Assembly (NCBI GenBank): GCA_003506745.1
Contig: DNYQ01000086.1
Location: forward strand, 1-8,892
Length of the DNA stretch: 8,892 nt
From: Syntrophaceae bacterium
Lineage (GTDB): Bacteria > Desulfobacterota > Syntrophia > Syntrophales > Smithellaceae
Direction: 5' to 3'
A program made the position numbers and the translations under genes. The notes beneath the pieces are model-generated. The model saw only the letters and a program-made list of their open reading frames with translations, had not been told where the DNA came from and ran no database searches. Positions 6,867 to 8,892 of this stretch are shown piece after piece. Within the stretch, counting starts at the first letter, position 1, and each line of letters begins with the position of its first letter.

Positions 6867-8074
6867 AGGCAAAGACAACCGGCAGGCGGCTGAAAAGCAC
6901 ACCGGTGATTTACGACCGTATTTTGCTCATTCTGGAATCCGCCCGAAGTTCCGCTTTGCGCTCCGTCAATACATCACAGGTTGTGGCCAACTGGCTTGTC
7001 GGTCGGGAGATTGTAGAGGAGGAACAAAAGGGAAAAGCCAGAGCGGACTATGGCGAATTATTAATGACGGCCCTGGCGGAGCGATTTAAAGGCGATGGGA
7101 TCGCTGGTTATTCCGTGCAGAATTTGCGTTACATGCGACAGTTTTATCTGACCTATTCCAGATTGCTTACCATTTTCCCAATTCGCCACGCACTGCGTGG
7201 CAAATCTTCTGAAACGGATGTCTCCAAGGCCCGGATAAACAGCCGGCGAAAAGTGGCCTTGGACGGCGCCATTCATTTTACCGACGCGCAGATTCACCAC
7301 GCAGCGCGTGGCGAATCCTGGACGCCAGGCCTTCTGCATCCCAACCTTTCCTGGACCCATTATCGCACGCTGCTTCGTGTGGATAAGCCGGACGCCCGCT
7401 CCTTCTATGAGGTCGAGTCCCTTCGTAACAACTGGTCGGCCCGTGAACTGGAACGCCAGATCAACAGTCTGCTTTATGAGCGCCTTGCCCTGAGCAAGGA
7501 CAAAAAAGGTTTGATGCGCCTGGCCGCAAAAGGCCAGGAAATTCAGAAATCCGCCGATGTCTTCAAGGACCCGGTTGTCATGGAATTTCTTGGTCTTCCC
7601 GCGACGCCGAAATTGACGGAGTCGGATCTGGAACAGGCGCTGATCGATAACTTACAGGTTTTTCTGCTTGAATTGGGCAGGGGGTTTGCCTTTGTCGCCC
7701 GCCAGCAAAGAATTACACTCGAGGGCGATCACTTTTATATCGATCTGGTTTTCTACCATACCATTCTCAAATGCTATGTCTTAATCGATTTGAAAGTCGG
7801 CAAGCTGACCCACAACGATCTGGGACAGATTCAGCTCTATGTGAATTATTTCGATAAGGAACGCCGGGCCGATGACGACAATCCTTCCCTGGGGCTGATT
7901 CTTTGCACGGATAAAAACGACGCGGTTGTCAAGTACACGCTTGGCGAAAAGGGGAAGGATAAAATATTTGCCAGCCGCTACAAACTCTATCTGCCGACGG
8001 CGGCGGAATTAAAAGCCGAACTGCGACGGGAAATGAGTGCAATTGACCGCACGTCGGGAGGATGTGCGCCATGA
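6863..8074 (+). CDS. DUF1016/YhcG-family PD-(D/E)XK nuclease
   Basis: This 403-residue protein has the two-part layout of the YhcG/DUF1016 family. The N-terminal DUF1016_N domain (about residues 10-105) includes NWLVGREIVEEEQKG and YSVQNLRYMRQFYLTY. The C-terminal nuclease half (about 165-395) includes LSWTHYRTLLRV, NNWSARELERQINSLLYERL and the catalytic segment Asp294 (YIDLVFYH), Asp309-x-Lys311 (LIDLKVGK) and Gln322 (LGQIQLYVNYF). These residues fit an intact PD-(D/E)XK metal-dependent DNA nuclease fold. The protein is somewhat longer than I recall for the family because of an unusual linker (about 107-152) carrying two in-frame palindromic repeats. Its start overlaps the mod stop as ATGA, with GGGGAGG at 6852-6858, and its stop overlaps the next start likewise, so it is translationally coupled on both sides. 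Its role in this restriction operon (auxiliary nuclease, or separate effector) is inferred. Its exact substrate is unknown. Confidence 0.87.
   Translation: MKAKTTGRRLKSTPVIYDRILLILESARSSALRSVNTSQVVANWLVGREIVEEEQKGKARADYGELLMTALAERFKGDGIAGYSVQNLRYMRQFYLTYSRLLTIFPIRHALRGKSSETDVSKARINSRRKVALDGAIHFTDAQIHHAARGESWTPGLLHPNLSWTHYRTLLRVDKPDARSFYEVESLRNNWSARELERQINSLLYERLALSKDKKGLMRLAAKGQEIQKSADVFKDPVVMEFLGLPATPKLTESDLEQALIDNLQVFLLELGRGFAFVARQQRITLEGDHFYIDLVFYHTILKCYVLIDLKVGKLTHNDLGQIQLYVNYFDKERRADDDNPSLGLILCTDKNDAVVKYTLGEKGKDKIFASRYKLYLPTAAELKAELRREMSAIDRTSGGCAP
7181..7205. repeat. Palindromic repeat, copy 1, in frame inside the DUF1016 gene
   Basis: The left arm ATTCGCCACGCA (7181-7192) and right arm TGCGTGGCAAAT (7194-7205) flank one base and pair at 11 of 12 positions. 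The sense frame reads IRHALRGK (residues 107-114). The copy lies in the linker between the two conserved domains. It shares its core and reading frame with the second copy 111 nt (37 codons) downstream. Confidence 0.7.
7291..7317. repeat. Palindromic repeat, copy 2, in frame inside the DUF1016 gene
   Basis: The left arm GATTCACCACGC (7291-7302) and right arm GCGTGGCGAATC (7306-7317) flank the triplet AGC and pair at 11 of 12 positions. The sense frame reads IHHAARGE (residues 144-151), close to the IRHALRGK of copy 1. Orientation and phase are the same as in copy 1, while the 28 residues between the two copies are not repeated. This points to a small dispersed element rather than a tandem gene duplication. 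Confidence 0.7.
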
Positions 8075-8892
8075 ATAAACACGTAAACGCCATAGCCGGA
8101 CGCCTAAGCCTGCGCGCCCCACAGCGGCGCTCTCTGGAAATTCTTGACCGGATTATGGAGATTGCCCCGCCGGGTAAAAATGCCGATGCGGCCGAAAAGC
8201 TTGCGGCCATCCAAAGCGAATACCCCTCTGTTGCAGATTTTGAGCGGGAGTTCCCTTCTTTGTGCTTTGCCCTGGCCACCGGCGTGGGTAAAACAAGGCT
8301 CATGGGCGCTTTCATCAGCTATCTGCATCTGGCTTATAGCATCAACAACTTCTTTGTCCTGGCGCCGAATCTGACCATCTACAACAAGCTGATTGCCGAT
8401 TTTACGCCCAACACGCCGAAGTACGTCTTCAAAGGCATTGCGGAATTTGCCACGGACGCCCCGTCTGTCATTACCGGCGATAACTACGACGGCATGGCGG
8501 TTACTCTGTTTGACGAATTTCTGCGCTGCAAGATCAACATCTTCAATATTTCCAAGATCAATTCGGAAGTGCGCGGCGGCAAATCACCCAGAATCAAGCG
8601 TCTGTCCGAATACATCGGCCAGAGTTATTTTGATTACCTTGCAGGGTTGCCGGATCTTGTGCTGATCATGGACGAGTCCCACCGCTATCGGGCCAGCGCC
8701 GGGGTGCGGGCCATCAATGACCTCAAGCCCATTCTGGGGCTGGAGTTAACCGCCACGCCCTTTGTGGAAACCGGCCGCGGTCCTCAGCCATTTAAGAATG
8801 TGATCTATGATTATCCTCTGGGCCGGGCAATGGCCGACGGCTTTGTCAAAGAGCCGGCCGTTGTAACGCGGAAGAATTTCAACCCATCGGGC
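8071..8892 (+). CDS. res: Type III restriction Res subunit / DEAD-DEAH helicase, 5' part (cut by window edge)
   Basis: The first 274 residues of a superfamily 2 helicase are present; the gene is open at the right edge. Visible motifs are Q-like LRAPQRRSLEIL (about 14-25), motif I ATGVGKT at 69-75 (Lys74), motif Ia region FVLAPNLTIYNKL, motif II as DESH at 201-204 (IMDESHRY) and motif III TATP at 227-230. These are typical of Res subunits of type III restriction enzymes and close relatives, which use ATP to communicate along DNA and carry a C-terminal PD-(D/E)XK nuclease; that end is not in the window. The start ATG overlaps the preceding stop (ATGA), with GGGAGGA at 8056-8062 eight bases upstream. 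The gene is coupled in expression to mod and the DUF1016 nuclease. I saw no frameshift in the part shown. Confidence 0.87.
   Translation, partial: MNKHVNAIAGRLSLRAPQRRSLEILDRIMEIAPPGKNADAAEKLAAIQSEYPSVADFEREFPSLCFALATGVGKTRLMGAFISYLHLAYSINNFFVLAPNLTIYNKLIADFTPNTPKYVFKGIAEFATDAPSVITGDNYDGMAVTLFDEFLRCKINIFNISKINSEVRGGKSPRIKRLSEYIGQSYFDYLAGLPDLVLIMDESHRYRASAGVRAINDLKPILGLELTATPFVETGRGPQPFKNVIYDYPLGRAMADGFVKEPAVVTRKNFNPSG

Noticed and set aside
1..8892. CRISPR array, tRNA, rRNA, transposase or integrase
   Set aside because: I looked for regularly spaced repeats, tRNA-like cloverleaf ends and DDE or tyrosine-recombinase motifs and saw none. The two palindromes at 7181 and 7291 are too few and sit inside a gene.

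Overview
This window looks like a defence (anti-phage / restriction) island of a Gram-negative bacterium. All real genes lie on the + strand. Bacterial features are clear: Shine-Dalgarno (SD) sites, ATGA start/stop overlaps and GTG starts. I cannot name the species. Gene styles and moderate GC would fit an environmental proteobacterium or Desulfobacterota-like lineage, but that is a guess.

Layout, left to right. (1) Positions 1-~760 are a decayed border: an open frame running in from the left edge (to 171, doubtful), then a C-terminal scrap of a SNF2/HepA-type helicase (188-676) that lacks its motor and appears to carry an internal deletion. (2) A candidate sigma70-type promoter (754-782) and a good SD precede an AAA+ ATPase (817-1815) and a subtilisin-family S8 protease (1822-4149). 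Together they match the two-gene IetAS system, known first as a plasmid stability/toxin-antitoxin pair and later listed among anti-phage systems. (3) A lower-GC gene (4191-5135) encodes a protein ending in an Abi_C/HEPN-like domain with an R-x5-H motif, a probable abortive-infection ribonuclease. (4) A type III-like restriction-modification operon follows: a beta-class adenine methyltransferase Mod (5148-6866), a DUF1016/YhcG-family PD-(D/E)XK nuclease (6863-8074) and the start of a helicase/Res subunit (8071 to the window edge, incomplete). The last three genes are joined by ATGA overlaps.

The five complete genes and the partial Res are spaced by +6, +41, +12, -4 and -4 nt, so they could form one polycistronic unit from the promoter near 780. 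A reasonable reading is a stacked defence island: IetAS (ATPase-controlled protease), a HEPN effector, and a modification/restriction system that has taken in an extra nuclease. The helicase scrap may be the old first gene of the same methyltransferase/Res cluster, with IetAS and the HEPN gene inserted behind it; this is inference.

The least ordinary signal is a pair of near-perfect palindromes (7181-7205 and 7291-7317) inside the DUF1016 gene. They lie in the same frame and orientation and encode the similar peptides IRHALRGK and IHHAARGE in the linker between its two domains. They look like a small palindromic repeat element that tolerates insertion into coding sequence.
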